Numbered from the stretch's first letter, positions 29,838 to 40,266 are shown. The stretch is 64,000 bases of DNA from Chlorobiaceae bacterium (GCA_012972825.1 JABDHL010000043.1:1-64000), one strand, 5' to 3'. Numbers and translations: made by a program. Notes: generated by a model from the letters alone, not told the origin.

Positions 29838-30935
29838 ATGAAAAAAACAGCATTGTACTCCTGGCATCAACAGGCTGGAGCAAAAATTATCGACTTTGGC
29901 GGCTATCTGATGCCGGTACAGTATTCTGGAATTATTGCCGAGCATATGGCTGTAAGAAATGCGGCAGGGCTGTTTGATGTTTCTCATATGGGAAACTTTT
30001 ACGTAAAAGGCGGCAGGTCCAAGGATTTTCTGCAGTACCTGACAACGAATGATATTGAAAAACTGGAAGATGGTTATGCTCAATACAATCTCATGCTCTA
30101 TCCCCATGGTGGCATTGTTGATGATCTTATTATCTATCGCATTGATCGTGACACCTATTTTCTTATAGTCAATGCCAGCAATGCTTCAAAAGATTTCGAA
30201 TGGATGCAGCAGCATATCAAAGCTTTTGAAGGAGTTGTCCTTGAAGATCATACCGATTGGTTTTCATTGATCGCACTACAGGGACCGTTTGCTCTGAATA
30301 TTCTCAAAATCGTTTTTCCCTCTCCTGCTATAGACTCTCTTGGATCATTTCAGTTTTGTAACGCTTCTTTTCAAGGTTCCGAGCTGATCATAGCCCGAAC
30401 CGGCTATACAGGTGAAAAAGGTGTTGAAATATGTTTACCAAACAAGGTTGCATTGCCTTTATGGGAGGCACTTATGGTAGCGGGGAAAGAGTTCAGCATT
30501 CAGCCAGTCGGTCTTGGCGCGCGAGATACTCTTCGTCTTGAGATGGGGTACTCACTCTATGGACATGAGATTGATCAGGACACAAATCCGCTTGAGGCCA
30601 GACTGAAATGGGTGGTCAAAATGAATAAAGGACATTTTCTAGGAAAAGAGGCATGCCAGCAGGTTGAACTCAATTTGACGCGAGGAGTCGCAGGTTTCAG
30701 TCTGGATGGCCGGGTCCTTCCCCGCCAGGGTTTTAAGATTTTCAATGCCGACCGTCAGGAGATTGGCTGGGTGTGCAGCGGCACCCTTTCACCGACACTT
30801 CAGGAGCCTATAGGTACCTGCAATATCGTGCGTGAATATATAAATCCGGGGACTGCCATTCTGGTGGAGGTTCGCGGTACATTCCATACAGGTGTGATAA
30901 GAACTCTGCCTTTTGTTACAACCTTATTCGACTGA
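29838..30935 (+). CDS. gcvT: Glycine cleavage system T protein (aminomethyltransferase)
   Basis: 365 residues, typical. GcvT transfers the methylene group from aminomethyl-lipoyl GcvH to tetrahydrofolate, releasing ammonia. Signatures are FGGYLMPVQYSG near the N-terminus, LFDVSHMG, and the folate-binding region with ARTGYTGEKGVEI and GLGARDTLRLEMGYSLYGHE. The start is ATG 29838, eight bases after AGGAGA; the GTG at 29832 is too close to that site. The other glycine cleavage genes are not in the window. ftsK follows after 32 bases and may be co-transcribed. Confidence 0.94.
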   Translation: MKKTALYSWHQQAGAKIIDFGGYLMPVQYSGIIAEHMAVRNAAGLFDVSHMGNFYVKGGRSKDFLQYLTTNDIEKLEDGYAQYNLMLYPHGGIVDDLIIYRIDRDTYFLIVNASNASKDFEWMQQHIKAFEGVVLEDHTDWFSLIALQGPFALNILKIVFPSPAIDSLGSFQFCNASFQGSELIIARTGYTGEKGVEICLPNKVALPLWEALMVAGKEFSIQPVGLGARDTLRLEMGYSLYGHEIDQDTNPLEARLKWVVKMNKGHFLGKEACQQVELNLTRGVAGFSLDGRVLPRQGFKIFNADRQEIGWVCSGTLSPTLQEPIGTCNIVREYINPGTAILVEVRGTFHTGVIRTLPFVTTLFD

Positions 30936-30967
30936 CAGTAAAAAGGTATCAAGGAGCGATTGCACAA

Positions 30968-33337
30968 GTGAAAATGAAAAAAGAGAAAAAAGGAGCAAGG
31001 GGAAAGACTCATGACAGGGAGTCGCTGAAGAGAGAGTTGTCAGGTATAGTATTCATGCTCGTTTCGTTTTTTTTGATCAGTTTTCTTCTGAGTTTTCATC
31101 CCGAAGATGAAGCGAGTTTTGCGACAATTGCCTGGCACGATATTTTCAGCAAGGCAGCCAGAGATGCTGCCGAGACTGTTCATAATCCATTCGGGCCGTT
31201 AGGGGTTAAGCTTTCCTCCTTCTTTATTCATACCTATGGTTATCCGGTTATCCTTCCGTTAACGGCCATATTTTTCTGCGGCTGGTCGCTTTTTCGAGCT
31301 ATAAGTCTTAAACCGGCATTGAAATTTTTTCTTTACAGCATTGCCATTTCAGTCGATGTCGAAGCCATGTTCGGCCTCACTTCCACTCCATTCAGTGATA
31401 GTATGGCCGGGACGATCGGAAGAATGCTTGCAGAAAAACTGAAGGTTGTCGGAGAAGCAGGTGCATGGGTTCTGCTTGGTGTTCTTGCTGTTGTCTTGAC
31501 TATTTATACAGGACGGGGAATGTTCCCCGATTTCCGGCAGGCATTGATGTCCATAAAGAACATCGTTTTGAAGCCTTTCACCGTCATGAACGAATGGTTT
31601 GCAGAGAGACGTAAAAAAAAAGAGGAAAAACAAAAACTGAAAGCTAAAAAAAAACAGCAGCAAACGGAGGAGCATAAAGAGGTGAGGCGCGATAAGCCTC
31701 CCTTGGGATTTGGGCAGCCGGTTTTACCGGAACCTGTTGCTTTGTTGATATCCGAACCGAAACAGCAGCCGAAGCCTCCTGGCGAGCCTGAAATGATCAT
31801 TCAGAAAGCCGTTCACGAAATCGTAGCCGACCTTGACGAACGCAGTCTTAAAGTCCGTACCAAAGACCGCGAAGCATACCGCTTTCCCTCGATTGACCTC
31901 CTTGAAAAAGTACCTGATGATGATGATCAGATTGATGAGCACCATCTTTCCGAAAGCAAACGAAAACTTCTTGAAAAACTCAAGATATTCAATATCGATG
32001 TCGTCAGAATTACTACCACTGTCGGTCCAAGAGTGACGCTGTTTGAATGTGAACTTGCACCTGATGTCAAGGTCAGCCGGGTCATATCTCTCGAAAATGA
32101 CCTTGCCATGGCGCTATCGGCCAGAGGAATCCGTATTATAGCTCCCATTCCCGGCAAGAACGCTGTCGGGGTTGAAATCCCTAATGCAAAACCTAAAACG
32201 GTATGGCTTCGCTCAGTCCTGCAGGTCGAGAAATTCAAAAACAGCACGATGACGCTGCCTATTGTTCTCGGTAAAACCATAGCGAACGAAGTCTATATTG
32301 CCGATTTGGCAGCCATGCCGCATCTCCTCATTGCCGGTGCTACAGGAGCCGGAAAGTCTGTCTGTATCAATGTTATTATATCCAGCCTGCTTTATGCCTG
32401 CGACCCTGATAAGGTGAAGTTCGTCATGATAGACCCTAAAAGGGTTGAACTCTTTCAGTACCAGCATCTTAAAAACCATTTTCTTGTGCGTTTTCCAGGT
32501 ATCGATGAGCAGATTATAACCGATTCCCAGAAGGCAGTCTATGCATTGAAGTGCGTGGTAAAAGAGATGGAGTTCCGTTATGAAACTCTTGAAAAAGCGG
32601 GTGTCCGAAACATCAAGGACTACAATCGTCGTTTTCCTGACGAGCAACTGCCTTACATAGTCGTAGTTATTGATGAACTTGCAGATCTCATGATTACCGC
32701 CAGAAGGGAAGTTGAAGAGCCTATCACCAGGATCGCCCAGCTTGCCCGGGCTGTAGGAATTCATCTGATAGTTGCGACACAGCGCCCCTCGGTTAATGTC
32801 ATCACAGGTATTATCAAGGCCAACTTTCCAGCACGAATTGCTTTCCAGGTGGCGAGCGGAGTAGATTCCCGCACCATCCTTGACGGTTGCGGAGCCGAAC
32901 AGCTGCTCGGCAGTGGCGATATGCTCTATCAGCCTTCCGATCAGCCGAAAGCCATGCGTATTCAGGGGCCTTTTGTTTCTTCCGGTGAGGTTGAAGAGAT
33001 TACCTCCTTTATCGGTTCACAGCCGGCATTGAAAATTATGTATGAGCTGCCGGAGCCTGATCAGCAGAAAGGCAACGGGTTGCAGTCATCGGGAAATCAG
33101 GACAACGACAAGCGAGACGAAATGTTTAATGATGCAGCCCGGCTTGTAGTGCTCCATCAGCAGGCCAGTGTTTCAATGCTGCAAAGACGTTTGCGTCTGG
33201 GATTCAGCCGCGCCGGAAGGGTTATGGACCAGCTCGAATTCAACGGGATTGTCAGTGAAGCTGATGGAAGCAGAGCAAGAGAAGTCCTCATCGACAATGA
33301 GGACTCCCTGGAGCTTTTATTGAAAAATCTTGACTGA
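30968..33337 (+). CDS. ftsK: DNA translocase FtsK/SpoIIIE
   Basis: 789 residues, GTG start at 30968 nine bases after AAGGAGCG. The N-terminal 180 residues carry about four membrane helices; a lysine/glutamate/glutamine-rich linker follows (about 210-270); then the motor with Walker A AGATGAGKS and Walker B VVVIDELADLM; and the C-terminal gamma domain with LRLGFSRAGRVMDQLEFNGIV, which reads KOPS-type sites. FtsK couples chromosome segregation to septum closure and activates XerCD at dif. It follows gcvT by 32 bases and is convergent with the NifU-like gene. Confidence 0.95.
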   Translation: MKMKKEKKGARGKTHDRESLKRELSGIVFMLVSFFLISFLLSFHPEDEASFATIAWHDIFSKAARDAAETVHNPFGPLGVKLSSFFIHTYGYPVILPLTAIFFCGWSLFRAISLKPALKFFLYSIAISVDVEAMFGLTSTPFSDSMAGTIGRMLAEKLKVVGEAGAWVLLGVLAVVLTIYTGRGMFPDFRQALMSIKNIVLKPFTVMNEWFAERRKKKEEKQKLKAKKKQQQTEEHKEVRRDKPPLGFGQPVLPEPVALLISEPKQQPKPPGEPEMIIQKAVHEIVADLDERSLKVRTKDREAYRFPSIDLLEKVPDDDDQIDEHHLSESKRKLLEKLKIFNIDVVRITTTVGPRVTLFECELAPDVKVSRVISLENDLAMALSARGIRIIAPIPGKNAVGVEIPNAKPKTVWLRSVLQVEKFKNSTMTLPIVLGKTIANEVYIADLAAMPHLLIAGATGAGKSVCINVIISSLLYACDPDKVKFVMIDPKRVELFQYQHLKNHFLVRFPGIDEQIITDSQKAVYALKCVVKEMEFRYETLEKAGVRNIKDYNRRFPDEQLPYIVVVIDELADLMITARREVEEPITRIAQLARAVGIHLIVATQRPSVNVITGIIKANFPARIAFQVASGVDSRTILDGCGAEQLLGSGDMLYQPSDQPKAMRIQGPFVSSGEVEEITSFIGSQPALKIMYELPEPDQQKGNGLQSSGNQDNDKRDEMFNDAARLVVLHQQASVSMLQRRLRLGFSRAGRVMDQLEFNGIVSEADGSRAREVLIDNEDSLELLLKNLD

Positions 33338-33345
33338 TAAAGGTA

Positions 33346-33606
33346 TTAAACCGACTCGACGCGTACAATTTCCGGATTTGCTTTTTTAATAGCCTGTTCA
33401 ACTCCCGCACGCAACGTAAGGGTGCTCATCGGGCATGACCCGCATGCACCAAGCAGCTTGACATCCACAACAAAATCCTTTGAAATGCCTACAAGCTGAC
33501 AGTCACCCCCGTCAACTTGCAGATAAGGACGTACAGTTTCAAGTGAGGCAATAACCCTGTCGTAAAGTGCATCGCTATTTGGAAGATAATCCTTACTGCT
33601 GCTCAT
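33346..33606 (-). CDS. NifU C-terminal domain (Nfu-type) iron-sulfur scaffold protein
   Basis: 86 residues, a minimal Nfu protein. It has YLQVDGGDCQLVGI and the cluster-binding CxxC motif CGSCPMS near residue 55-61, which holds a 4Fe-4S cluster at a dimer interface for delivery to target proteins. It is 94 bases downstream of mrp on the same strand, so the two iron-sulfur assembly genes probably form one unit. The nine-base gap to the convergent ftsK stop leaves no room for separate terminators. Confidence 0.88.
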   Translation of the reverse strand: MSSSKDYLPNSDALYDRVIASLETVRPYLQVDGGDCQLVGISKDFVVDVKLLGACGSCPMSTLTLRAGVEQAIKKANPEIVRVESV

Positions 33607-33700
33607 GGTATAATTGGTTTACAATGATGAAAAAATGACGTTTGTTTCGTTACTGATAGAGCTAATATCAAACCTCTTGCGCAAAAAAACAATATCAAAG

Positions 33701-34792
33701 TTATGAATGTTCTTCTGTGTGCTCGGCATTTGTTATGGAAACCCTGCGGGCAACCTCCATTGATGCTCGAATGATTGCATTTGACGTTGCAGAATCAGGA
33801 TGGCCAAGAACATAAGGTATTCCATTGTCACCCCCTTCTCGGACAGCCCTGTCGATCGGTATTTCACCGAGAAATGGAATGCCCTGGGTTCTTGCAAATA
33901 TTTCCCCGCCATGGTGCCCGAAAATAAAGTCCTTGGTTCCATCCGGAAGTTCGTAATAGCTCATATTTTCCACCAGACCAAGAAGAGGAACATTCACCTT
34001 CCGGAACATACTTACGGCTTTAGATACATCAGCTAGGGCAACATCCTGAGGCGTTGTTACAATAATAGCGCCGCTTAACGGAATAGTCTGGGTAATGGTG
34101 AGCTGAATATCGCCGGTACCCGGCGGAAAGTCAAAAATCAGGTAATCGAGTTCTTTCCACTCCACTTCACTGATAAACTGTTTGATAGCGCTCGAAGCCA
34201 TGGGGCCTCGCCAGATAAGCGCGGTTTCAGTTTCAATCAGAAAGCCGATCGACATGAGTTTTACACCATACTTCTCAAGAGGAACAATGTTCTTTTCTGC
34301 CATTTCCGGTTTTGCATTCTGCATCCCGAACATGGTTGGAATACTCGGCCCATAAAGGTCAGCATCAACCAGACCGACTTTTGCCCCTGTTTTAGCAAGA
34401 GCGACGGCAAGGTTTACCGCAAAGGTCGATTTTCCTACACCGCCCTTTCCTGATGCTACTGCAATAATGTTTTTTACCTCTTTCAATGGACGATTATGAT
34501 TGCAGTGATGATGGCTGCAGGATGAGGTTACTTTTGAAGTCATGTTCACCACTATAGCTGCTGCTTCAGGCACAAGGGTTCTGATTGAGTCAATACAGGA
34601 CTGTTTGATCTGCTCTTTCAAAGGACAGGCCGGAGTGGTAAGCACCACAGTAAACGACACATTGTTATCGGTATCAAGGGCAATATCCTCTACCATGGCA
34701 AGGGTGATGAGATCTTTTTTCAGGTCAGGTTCCTGAACTGAGCTCAGCGCTGCTATGATTTGCGCTTCAGTGACTGTCGGCATACGATTCAT
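33701..34792 (-). CDS. mrp: Mrp/ApbC family iron-sulfur carrier ATPase
   Basis: 363 residues. An N-terminal MIP18/DUF59 domain (residues 1-85, with TTPACPLKEQI) is fused to a Mrp ATPase with the deviant Walker A GKGGVGKST at 115-123 and VDADLYGPSIP. These proteins bind a 4Fe-4S cluster at a dimer interface and hand it to apoproteins. Between the domains is an unusual metal-ligand-rich stretch SCSHHHCNHN (91-100). The canonical Mrp CxxC, normally seen around residue 300, is not evident: the corresponding region reads GLVENMSYYELPDG, which lacks both cysteines. der lies just upstream. Confidence 0.88.
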   Translation of the reverse strand: MNRMPTVTEAQIIAALSSVQEPDLKKDLITLAMVEDIALDTDNNVSFTVVLTTPACPLKEQIKQSCIDSIRTLVPEAAAIVVNMTSKVTSSCSHHHCNHNRPLKEVKNIIAVASGKGGVGKSTFAVNLAVALAKTGAKVGLVDADLYGPSIPTMFGMQNAKPEMAEKNIVPLEKYGVKLMSIGFLIETETALIWRGPMASSAIKQFISEVEWKELDYLIFDFPPGTGDIQLTITQTIPLSGAIIVTTPQDVALADVSKAVSMFRKVNVPLLGLVENMSYYELPDGTKDFIFGHHGGEIFARTQGIPFLGEIPIDRAVREGGDNGIPYVLGHPDSATSNAIIRASMEVARRVSITNAEHTEEHS

Positions 34793-34842
34793 TACGTTGA
34801 TGTTGCTTTAAAAAAAAGGCGGTTTCTTTTGGGTTACATTTT

Positions 34843-36156
34843 CTATTTCTGAAGAAAACGCATTGAAATGGGAACTCCATCCAGACTGAAATGTTCGCGC
34901 AGTTTATTTTCAAGAAACTTTCTGAAATTATTCTGAACAAGCAAAGGGTCATTACAGAAAAAAGCAAATACAGGCCATGCTGCATTGATCTGCGTCATGT
35001 ACTTGATTTTCAGCTCCTTACCTGATTTAGTTGAAACATGTGTTTGCGAAAGCGCTTCCTCAAGGAATTTGTTGAGCACGCTGGTGGAGATTTTGCGCGA
35101 TCGGTTACGGCTGATTTCCTGGGCAGTATCAATAGCCCGATACAGATTTTTTTTGGTCAGCGCTGAAATAAAGAGAACCGGTACATAGGAAAGGTTTCCC
35201 ATGTTTGATCGCAGGTTATCTTCGTAAATTTTGCTTGTTTTAGAATCCTTTTCGATCAGGTCCCATTTGTTGATGAGGAGCAATGCTCCTTTTTTTCGCT
35301 CAACTGCCATATTGATAATTTTCATATCCTGCTTTTCAATCCCCGGTTCTGCATCCAGCATTACCAGAGCAACATCGCATCGTTCAATGGCTTTTTCCGT
35401 TCTCAGCGAGCTGTAATACTCTATTCCGGCATCGATCTTGGTTCTTTTTCGCAATCCGGCGGTATCGATCAAAATGAACTCCTGCTGCCTGCGTATAAAA
35501 CGGCTGTCGATGGCATCCCGTGTTGTACCCGGGATGTTTGAAACAATCAGGCGGTTAGAACCCAGCAGGGCATTGACAAAACTCGATTTTCCGACGTTTG
35601 GTCTCCCGACCACGGCAAGTTGGATCGCACTATCCTCTTCGCTGGCAGTTTTTTCCAGTGAAGGCAGTGTTTCAAGGATGTCATCAAGCATATCGGCCAC
35701 ACCGGAGCCATCTTTTGCCGATATAAAATAGGGCTTTGTGAATCCGGTACTTATAAATGACTCTGCATCAAGGGTGAGCTGCGGGGTTTCAACTTTGTTG
35801 ACCGCAAAAAAAAGCTGTTTATGCTGAAATGTCCGCTGCAGCAGCCTTGCAAGTTCAAGGTCTTCATAAGAAAGGCCAGCCCGGGCATCAGTCAGAAAAA
35901 TAACAATGTCAGCTTCACGGATAGCCATAAGCGTCTGCTCAAGCATAGCCATACTGATGACATCTCCATCGGCGTTATAGCCGCCCGTATCCATCAGAAG
36001 GAACTGTTTGCCCTGCCACTCTCCCTCTGAAATATGCCGGTCTCGTGTGACGCCGGGTGTGCTGTCGACTATGGCGCTTTTCTGGCGCAGGATCCTGTTG
36101 AACAAAGTAGATTTACCGACGTTTGGCCGGCCAACCAAAGCAATTAAAGGCTTCAT
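34843..36156 (-). CDS. der: Ribosome-associated GTPase Der (EngA)
   Basis: 437 residues with the two tandem GTPase domains unique to Der. The first opens with [15 protein letters not shown] and has DTGGY and NKVE; the second has [14 protein letters not shown] near residue 185, DTAGLRKR and NKWD. A KH-like C-terminal domain follows (about 355-437). Der is needed for 50S subunit assembly. The start ATG 36156 leaves about 150 bases to the divergent rplM. mrp follows 50 bases downstream on the same strand. Confidence 0.96.
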   Translation of the reverse strand: MKPLIALVGRPNVGKSTLFNRILRQKSAIVDSTPGVTRDRHISEGEWQGKQFLLMDTGGYNADGDVISMAMLEQTLMAIREADIVIFLTDARAGLSYEDLELARLLQRTFQHKQLFFAVNKVETPQLTLDAESFISTGFTKPYFISAKDGSGVADMLDDILETLPSLEKTASEEDSAIQLAVVGRPNVGKSSFVNALLGSNRLIVSNIPGTTRDAIDSRFIRRQQEFILIDTAGLRKRTKIDAGIEYYSSLRTEKAIERCDVALVMLDAEPGIEKQDMKIINMAVERKKGALLLINKWDLIEKDSKTSKIYEDNLRSNMGNLSYVPVLFISALTKKNLYRAIDTAQEISRNRSRKISTSVLNKFLEEALSQTHVSTKSGKELKIKYMTQINAAWPVFAFFCNDPLLVQNNFRKFLENKLREHFSLDGVPISMRFLQK

Positions 36157-36310
36157 AAGAACAAAGACAGACTTGGTAAAAAAAAGTAGAACCTGACCCT
36201 CCGGGAATTCCTGATTAGATATAAGGTATAATTTGTAGAATTAAGAGGAATAATTTACATTGATGAACTTTATTTTTCCGTAAAAGTCCAGTTAATTCTA
36301 TAGTGAGAGC

Positions 36311-36760
36311 ATGAGCAAGACGATAAGTTTCAAAACATATTCGGCAAAGCCAGCAGAAGTTGATCGTAAATGGTATGTCATAGATGCCGATGGTCAGGTG
36401 TTGGGCAGAATGGCTTCAGAGATTGCAAAAGTTCTTAGAGGCAAACATAAACCACAGTTTACCCCGCATATTGATACCGGCGATTTTATAGTGGTAACCA
36501 ATGCCGAAAAAGTCGCCTTGACCGGCAAAAAAGAAGATCAGAAAAGCTACTTTTCCCACTCTCATTATCCTGGTGGCGTCAAAATTGATCATGTCAAGGA
36601 TCTTCTGAAAAAAAGACCCGAAAAGGTTATAGAAAATGCGGTCTGGGGAATGTTGCCGCACAATAATCTCGGTCGCCAGCTTTTCAGAAAACTCAAGGTT
36701 TATTCAGGTTCAGAGCATCCTCATGCGTCGCAGTCTCCTGCGGAAATGAAAGTCAACTAA
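36311..36760 (+). CDS. rplM: 50S ribosomal protein L13
   Basis: 149 residues. L13 is an early assembly protein of the large subunit. Typical motifs are [18 protein letters not shown] near the N-terminus, [18 protein letters not shown], and [19 protein letters not shown] near the C-terminus. It is first in the conserved rplM-rpsI pair, with 17 bases to rpsI. A TATAAT-like element at about 36226 could be part of its promoter, but no good -35 partner was found. Confidence 0.97.
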   Translation: MSKTISFKTYSAKPAEVDRKWYVIDADGQVLGRMASEIAKVLRGKHKPQFTPHIDTGDFIVVTNAEKVALTGKKEDQKSYFSHSHYPGGVKIDHVKDLLKKRPEKVIENAVWGMLPHNNLGRQLFRKLKVYSGSEHPHASQSPAEMKVN

Positions 36761-36777
36761 ACAATAAAGAATTGGGA

Positions 36778-37167
36778 ATGAAAGAGGTTATCGATACAGT
36801 AGGTCGCCGTAAAACCTCGGTGGCTCGAGCGATTGTAACTCCGGGAAAAGGCCGGGTTATCATCAATAAGTTGCCGGTAGAAGAGTATTTCAAGGATGAA
36901 TTCAAGCGTCAGCAGGCTCTCAGGCCTCTTGTGATTACCGATAAATCAGAACAGTTTGATATCAAGATCAATGTTCATGGTGGCGGTGTCAGTGGTCAGT
37001 CCGGAGCAGTCAGTCTTGCAATTGCACGCGCTTTAACTGAGTTTGATGAAGCAGCTCGTGCAGTCCTGAAAACCGAGAAGCTTCTGACCAGAGATCCCCG
37101 CATGGTTGAAAGGAAAAAATTCGGACGCAAAAAAGCCCGCAAACGTTTCCAGTTCTCAAAGCGTTAA
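36778..37167 (+). CDS. rpsI: 30S ribosomal protein S9
   Basis: 129 residues from ATG 36778. The TTG at 36772 would add only two residues. The N-terminus [15 protein letters not shown] and the basic C-terminal tail ending FQFSKR, which reaches the P-site tRNA, are the family hallmarks. It is co-transcribed with rplM. About 160 bases with strong hairpins separate it from rpsB on the same strand. Confidence 0.96.
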   Translation: MKEVIDTVGRRKTSVARAIVTPGKGRVIINKLPVEEYFKDEFKRQQALRPLVITDKSEQFDIKINVHGGGVSGQSGAVSLAIARALTEFDEAARAVLKTEKLLTRDPRMVERKKFGRKKARKRFQFSKR

Positions 37168-37217
37168 TACGAATTATCTCATTGCATTTACAAAACACAA
37201 CTTCACATATCATGTCA

Positions 37218-37275
37218 ATCTGATCACTGTTCAGATGAAGCTTTCCGGAAGTGTCCGGCGCCCTGCGCCGGATAC
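37218..37275 (+). promoter_or_regulatory. Two stem-loops in the rpsB leader
   Basis: ATCTGA/TCAGAT (37218-37223 with 37231-37236) forms a 6-pair stem. TCCGGCGC (37254-37261) pairs perfectly with GCGCCGGA (37265-37272), extendable to 11 pairs with one G-U. They lie about 50-110 bases before the rpsB ATG. The second stem has no T-run after it, so it may be an S2-binding leader for feedback control of rpsB-tsf, or the end of the rplM-rpsI transcript. Confidence 0.45.
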
Positions 37276-37326
37276 CGGTCAGTAGATACATGGTAGAGGA
37301 ACAACTAAATAACAGGAACGCAACTC

Positions 37327-38082
37327 ATGTCACATTTTCAGCTCGAAGAGATGCTCCGCGCAGGAGTCCACTTCGGTCACCTTGCACGACGCTGGAGTCC
37401 GAAAATGAAGCCGTACATTTTCATGGAAAAAAACGGTGTTCATATTATTGATCTGCAGAAAACCGTGGTGCTTGCCGATGAAGCGCTTAAGGCCCTTGAA
37501 GCAATCGCACAGACCGGTAGGGAAATCATGTTTGTCGGTACAAAAAAACAGGCGAAACATATTATTTCCGAAGAAGCAGAACGAGCAGGCATGCCTTATG
37601 TCTGCGAACGCTGGCTCGGAGGTATGCTTACTAATTTCCAGACCATTCGCCAGAGCATCAGGCGCATGAACTCCATCGACAGGATGGCTACCGATGGCAC
37701 CTTTGACATGATTACCAAAAAAGAACGACTCATGCTTGCCCGCGAAAAGGAAAAGCTGATGAGGATTCTCGGTGGAATTGCCACCATGACAAGGCTGCCA
37801 GCCGCACTATTCATCGTTGACATCAAGAAAGAGCATATTGCCATCAAGGAAGCCCGTTCACTTGGTATTCCAATTATCGCAATGGTCGATACCAACTGCG
37901 ATCCAGAACTGGTTGACTTTGTCATTCCTGCAAACGACGATGCTATCCGATCTATCAAGCTTATGGTTACAGCCGTAGCCGATACAGTCATCAACGCACG
38001 TGCGCTTAAAGTCGAACAGGAAGTACTTGCCGATCTGGATGAAGTGGAAGAGGATGGCGGAAAAGAAGAAATCAGCGAATAA
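37327..38082 (+). CDS. rpsB: 30S ribosomal protein S2
   Basis: 251 residues. Motifs are [10 protein letters not shown]-like [21 protein letters not shown] split across residues 8-28, [13 protein letters not shown] near 97-109, and the acidic C-terminus. S2 joins late in small-subunit assembly and recruits S1. rpsB and tsf form the conserved pair, with 33 bases between them. In other bacteria S2 represses this operon through its leader; the hairpins upstream are candidates for that. Confidence 0.97.
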   Translation: MSHFQLEEMLRAGVHFGHLARRWSPKMKPYIFMEKNGVHIIDLQKTVVLADEALKALEAIAQTGREIMFVGTKKQAKHIISEEAERAGMPYVCERWLGGMLTNFQTIRQSIRRMNSIDRMATDGTFDMITKKERLMLAREKEKLMRILGGIATMTRLPAALFIVDIKKEHIAIKEARSLGIPIIAMVDTNCDPELVDFVIPANDDAIRSIKLMVTAVADTVINARALKVEQEVLADLDEVEEDGGKEEISE

Positions 38083-38115
38083 GAAGAGTTTATAATCAAT
38101 CAGAATGAAAGTTCA

Positions 38116-38982
38116 ATGAGCCAGATTTCAGCAAAAGATGTAAAAAATCTTCGTGATATAACAGGTGTAGGAATGATGGACTGCAAAAAAGCCCTTGACG
38201 AAACAGGTGGCGATGTGCAGAAAGCCATAGACTATCTCCGCAAAAAAGGAGCCGCACTTGCTGCCAAGCGCGCAGATAAAGAGGCTCGTGAAGGTATGGT
38301 ATGTATAAAAACAACTCCTGACCATAAGACGGGAGTTATTCTTGAGCTCAACTGCGAAACTGATTTCGTTGCCCGTGGTGATGTTTTTACCGGTTTTGCA
38401 AATGCACTTGGCGACCTTGCTCTTTCCAATCGTATTACATCCACTGATGCACTCCTGAAGCTTCATTTAGGTGAAGCCTACGGTGGTGAAACAGTCGATG
38501 ATGCCATTAAGACAATGACCGGAAAGCTCGGCGAAAAGATCAATCTCAAGCGTCTTGTTTTCTGTGATGCTCAGGATGGACTTGTCGAAGCTTATATTCA
38601 TCCAGGTGCTCAGCTTGGCGCAATCATTCATGTAGCTACCGATAATCCTGAAGCCGTCAGGGAACTCGCCAAGGATCTTGCCATGCAGGTAGTGGCAGCC
38701 GCTCCGATAGTAACTGATCGTTCGGCAGTTCCAGCTGATTATATTGCATCAGAGTCGGAAATTTATAAACAGCAGGCACTCAGTCAGGGGAAGAAGGAAG
38801 AATTTGTCGACAAGATTGTTCAGGGCAGACTTGAAAAGTATTACCAGGAGGTAGTGCTCTCCGAGCAGTTCTTTATAAAGGACAATAACACGAAGGTTTC
38901 TGATGTTCTCCAGGAGTTCCGAAAGAAGCATGAGGTGAAAGTCGATGTGATAGGATTTGTCCGCTATCAGTTGGGAGAGTAA
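38116..38982 (+). CDS. tsf: Translation elongation factor Ts
   Basis: 288 residues. EF-Ts recycles EF-Tu by exchanging GDP. The N-terminal UBA-like domain carries [16 protein letters not shown], and the core has the TDFVAR motif ([13 protein letters not shown]) that contacts EF-Tu. The C-terminal part is complete. It ends at a strong rho-independent terminator, so pyrH downstream needs its own promoter or read-through. Confidence 0.97.
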   Translation: MSQISAKDVKNLRDITGVGMMDCKKALDETGGDVQKAIDYLRKKGAALAAKRADKEAREGMVCIKTTPDHKTGVILELNCETDFVARGDVFTGFANALGDLALSNRITSTDALLKLHLGEAYGGETVDDAIKTMTGKLGEKINLKRLVFCDAQDGLVEAYIHPGAQLGAIIHVATDNPEAVRELAKDLAMQVVAAAPIVTDRSAVPADYIASESEIYKQQALSQGKKEEFVDKIVQGRLEKYYQEVVLSEQFFIKDNNTKVSDVLQEFRKKHEVKVDVIGFVRYQLGE

Positions 38983-39014
38983 AAAAAAGCCTCGTTATTC
39001 GAGGCTTTTTTTTT
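38983..39014 (+). terminator. Rho-independent terminator of rpsB-tsf
   Basis: The hairpin GCCTCG (38989-38994) / CGAGGC (39000-39005) has a five-base loop, is extended by A-T pairs, and is followed by nine T residues. It begins directly after the tsf stop codon. Confidence 0.92.
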
Positions 39015-39067
39015 GTAGAATAGTGTCATGATGGTTTTTATAATCCATTATTTCGGAGAAGAAGGAT

Positions 39068-39787
39068 ATGCTGCAGTATAAGCGCATCTTGCTGAAATTA
39101 AGCGGTGAAGCACTTGCAGGGCATGATGGCTACGGTATAAATATTGAAATGCTTGAACGTTATGCCGAAGAGATCAGAGAGGCACGTCAATTAGGTGCCG
39201 AAATTGCTTTGGTCATTGGAGGTGGCAATATATTTCGCGGCGTGTCAGAAGCTGCAGCCAAGATGGATCGGGTTCAGGCCGACTATATGGGTATGCTTGC
39301 AACGGTTATCAACTCAATAGCTTTTCAGGATGTCCTTGAACGCAAGGGTGTCTTTACCCGGCTTCAGACAGCTATTAAAATGGAGCTGATGGCAGAACCC
39401 TTTATCAGACGGAGAGCTATTCGCCACCTTGAAAAAGGGAGAGTTGTTATTTTCGGTGCCGGAACAGGAAATCCCTATTTCACTACCGACACAGCCGCAG
39501 CACTGAGGGCTATAGAGATTGAAGCTGATGTTATTGTCAAAGGAACCAGAGTTGATGGAGTCTACGATTCTGATCCTGAAAAAAATCCCGATGCACTTTT
39601 TTATTCAAAAATATCCTATTTCGATGTTATCAGCAAAAATCTCAGGGTTATGGATATGACTGCAATCACCCTCTGCAGGGAAAATGCATTGCCGATTGTG
39701 GTTATGAACATGAATGAAAAAGGGAACTTTACCAGATTGCTGCAGGGAGAGAAGGTTGGCTCGCTTGTACAGAGTGACAAACTTTAG
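39068..39787 (+). CDS. pyrH: Uridylate kinase (UMP kinase)
   Basis: 239 residues. PyrH phosphorylates UMP to UDP in pyrimidine synthesis and belongs to the amino acid kinase fold. Motifs are [10 protein letters not shown] at the N-terminus, [10 protein letters not shown], and the nucleotide-binding [17 protein letters not shown] near residue 137-153. The start has GAAGAAGGA just upstream. It follows the tsf terminator, as in many genomes (rpsB-tsf-pyrH), and is convergent with recX. Confidence 0.96.
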   Translation: MLQYKRILLKLSGEALAGHDGYGINIEMLERYAEEIREARQLGAEIALVIGGGNIFRGVSEAAAKMDRVQADYMGMLATVINSIAFQDVLERKGVFTRLQTAIKMELMAEPFIRRRAIRHLEKGRVVIFGAGTGNPYFTTDTAAALRAIEIEADVIVKGTRVDGVYDSDPEKNPDALFYSKISYFDVISKNLRVMDMTAITLCRENALPIVVMNMNEKGNFTRLLQGEKVGSLVQSDKL

Positions 39788-39804
39788 TCGAAGTTGTCAA
39801 AATC

Positions 39805-40266
39805 TTAGCCGGGCTTAAAATATTTCCTGATGACGATTTGAATATCTTTCCATTCAAATCCCCGGTTATACAGAAAAACTTCAAGTTTCTTTTGCCTGCA
39901 GGCCTCTGTTGACCCACGCAGTGAGCCAATTTTTTTTTCAGCAGCCCGATAACAAAGTTCCGCGCTGTCGTACTCTTTAAGCAGCTCGCCAATCATTGAT
40001 TCCGAAACCCCTTTCTTTCTCAGCTCCGCACTTATTTTAACTTTTCCGCATGGTTTTCGCCTCGAACGACTTTGCAGCAATGCAGAGCCGAACATAAGGT
40101 CGTCCAGCACTCCCTGCAAGGTCAGTTTCTCAAGAACCGGCCCGATGCTGTCAATAGTGTACCCCTTTTTCAAAAGCTTCACCTCAAGCTCTTTCCGGCT
40201 GTGACTACGCAGCCCCAGCAGCTTAAGCGCAAACCCCATAGCGCTCATCGAATTATCGTTCACCAT
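39805..40266 (-). CDS. recX: Regulatory protein RecX
   Basis: 153 residues of helical repeats. RecX binds within the RecA filament groove and limits recombination. Typical elements are ALKLLGLRSHSRKELEVKL near the N-terminus, LTLQGVLDDLMFG, and the helical C-terminus FLYNRGFEWKDIQIVI. The N-terminal start is ambiguous: MVNDNS (40266), MSAMGF (40248) or MGFALK (40239) are all possible. recA is not in the window. The gene sits immediately before accessory island 2. Confidence 0.85.
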   Translation of the reverse strand: MVNDNSMSAMGFALKLLGLRSHSRKELEVKLLKKGYTIDSIGPVLEKLTLQGVLDDLMFGSALLQSRSRRKPCGKVKISAELRKKGVSESMIGELLKEYDSAELCYRAAEKKIGSLRGSTEACRQKKLEVFLYNRGFEWKDIQIVIRKYFKPG

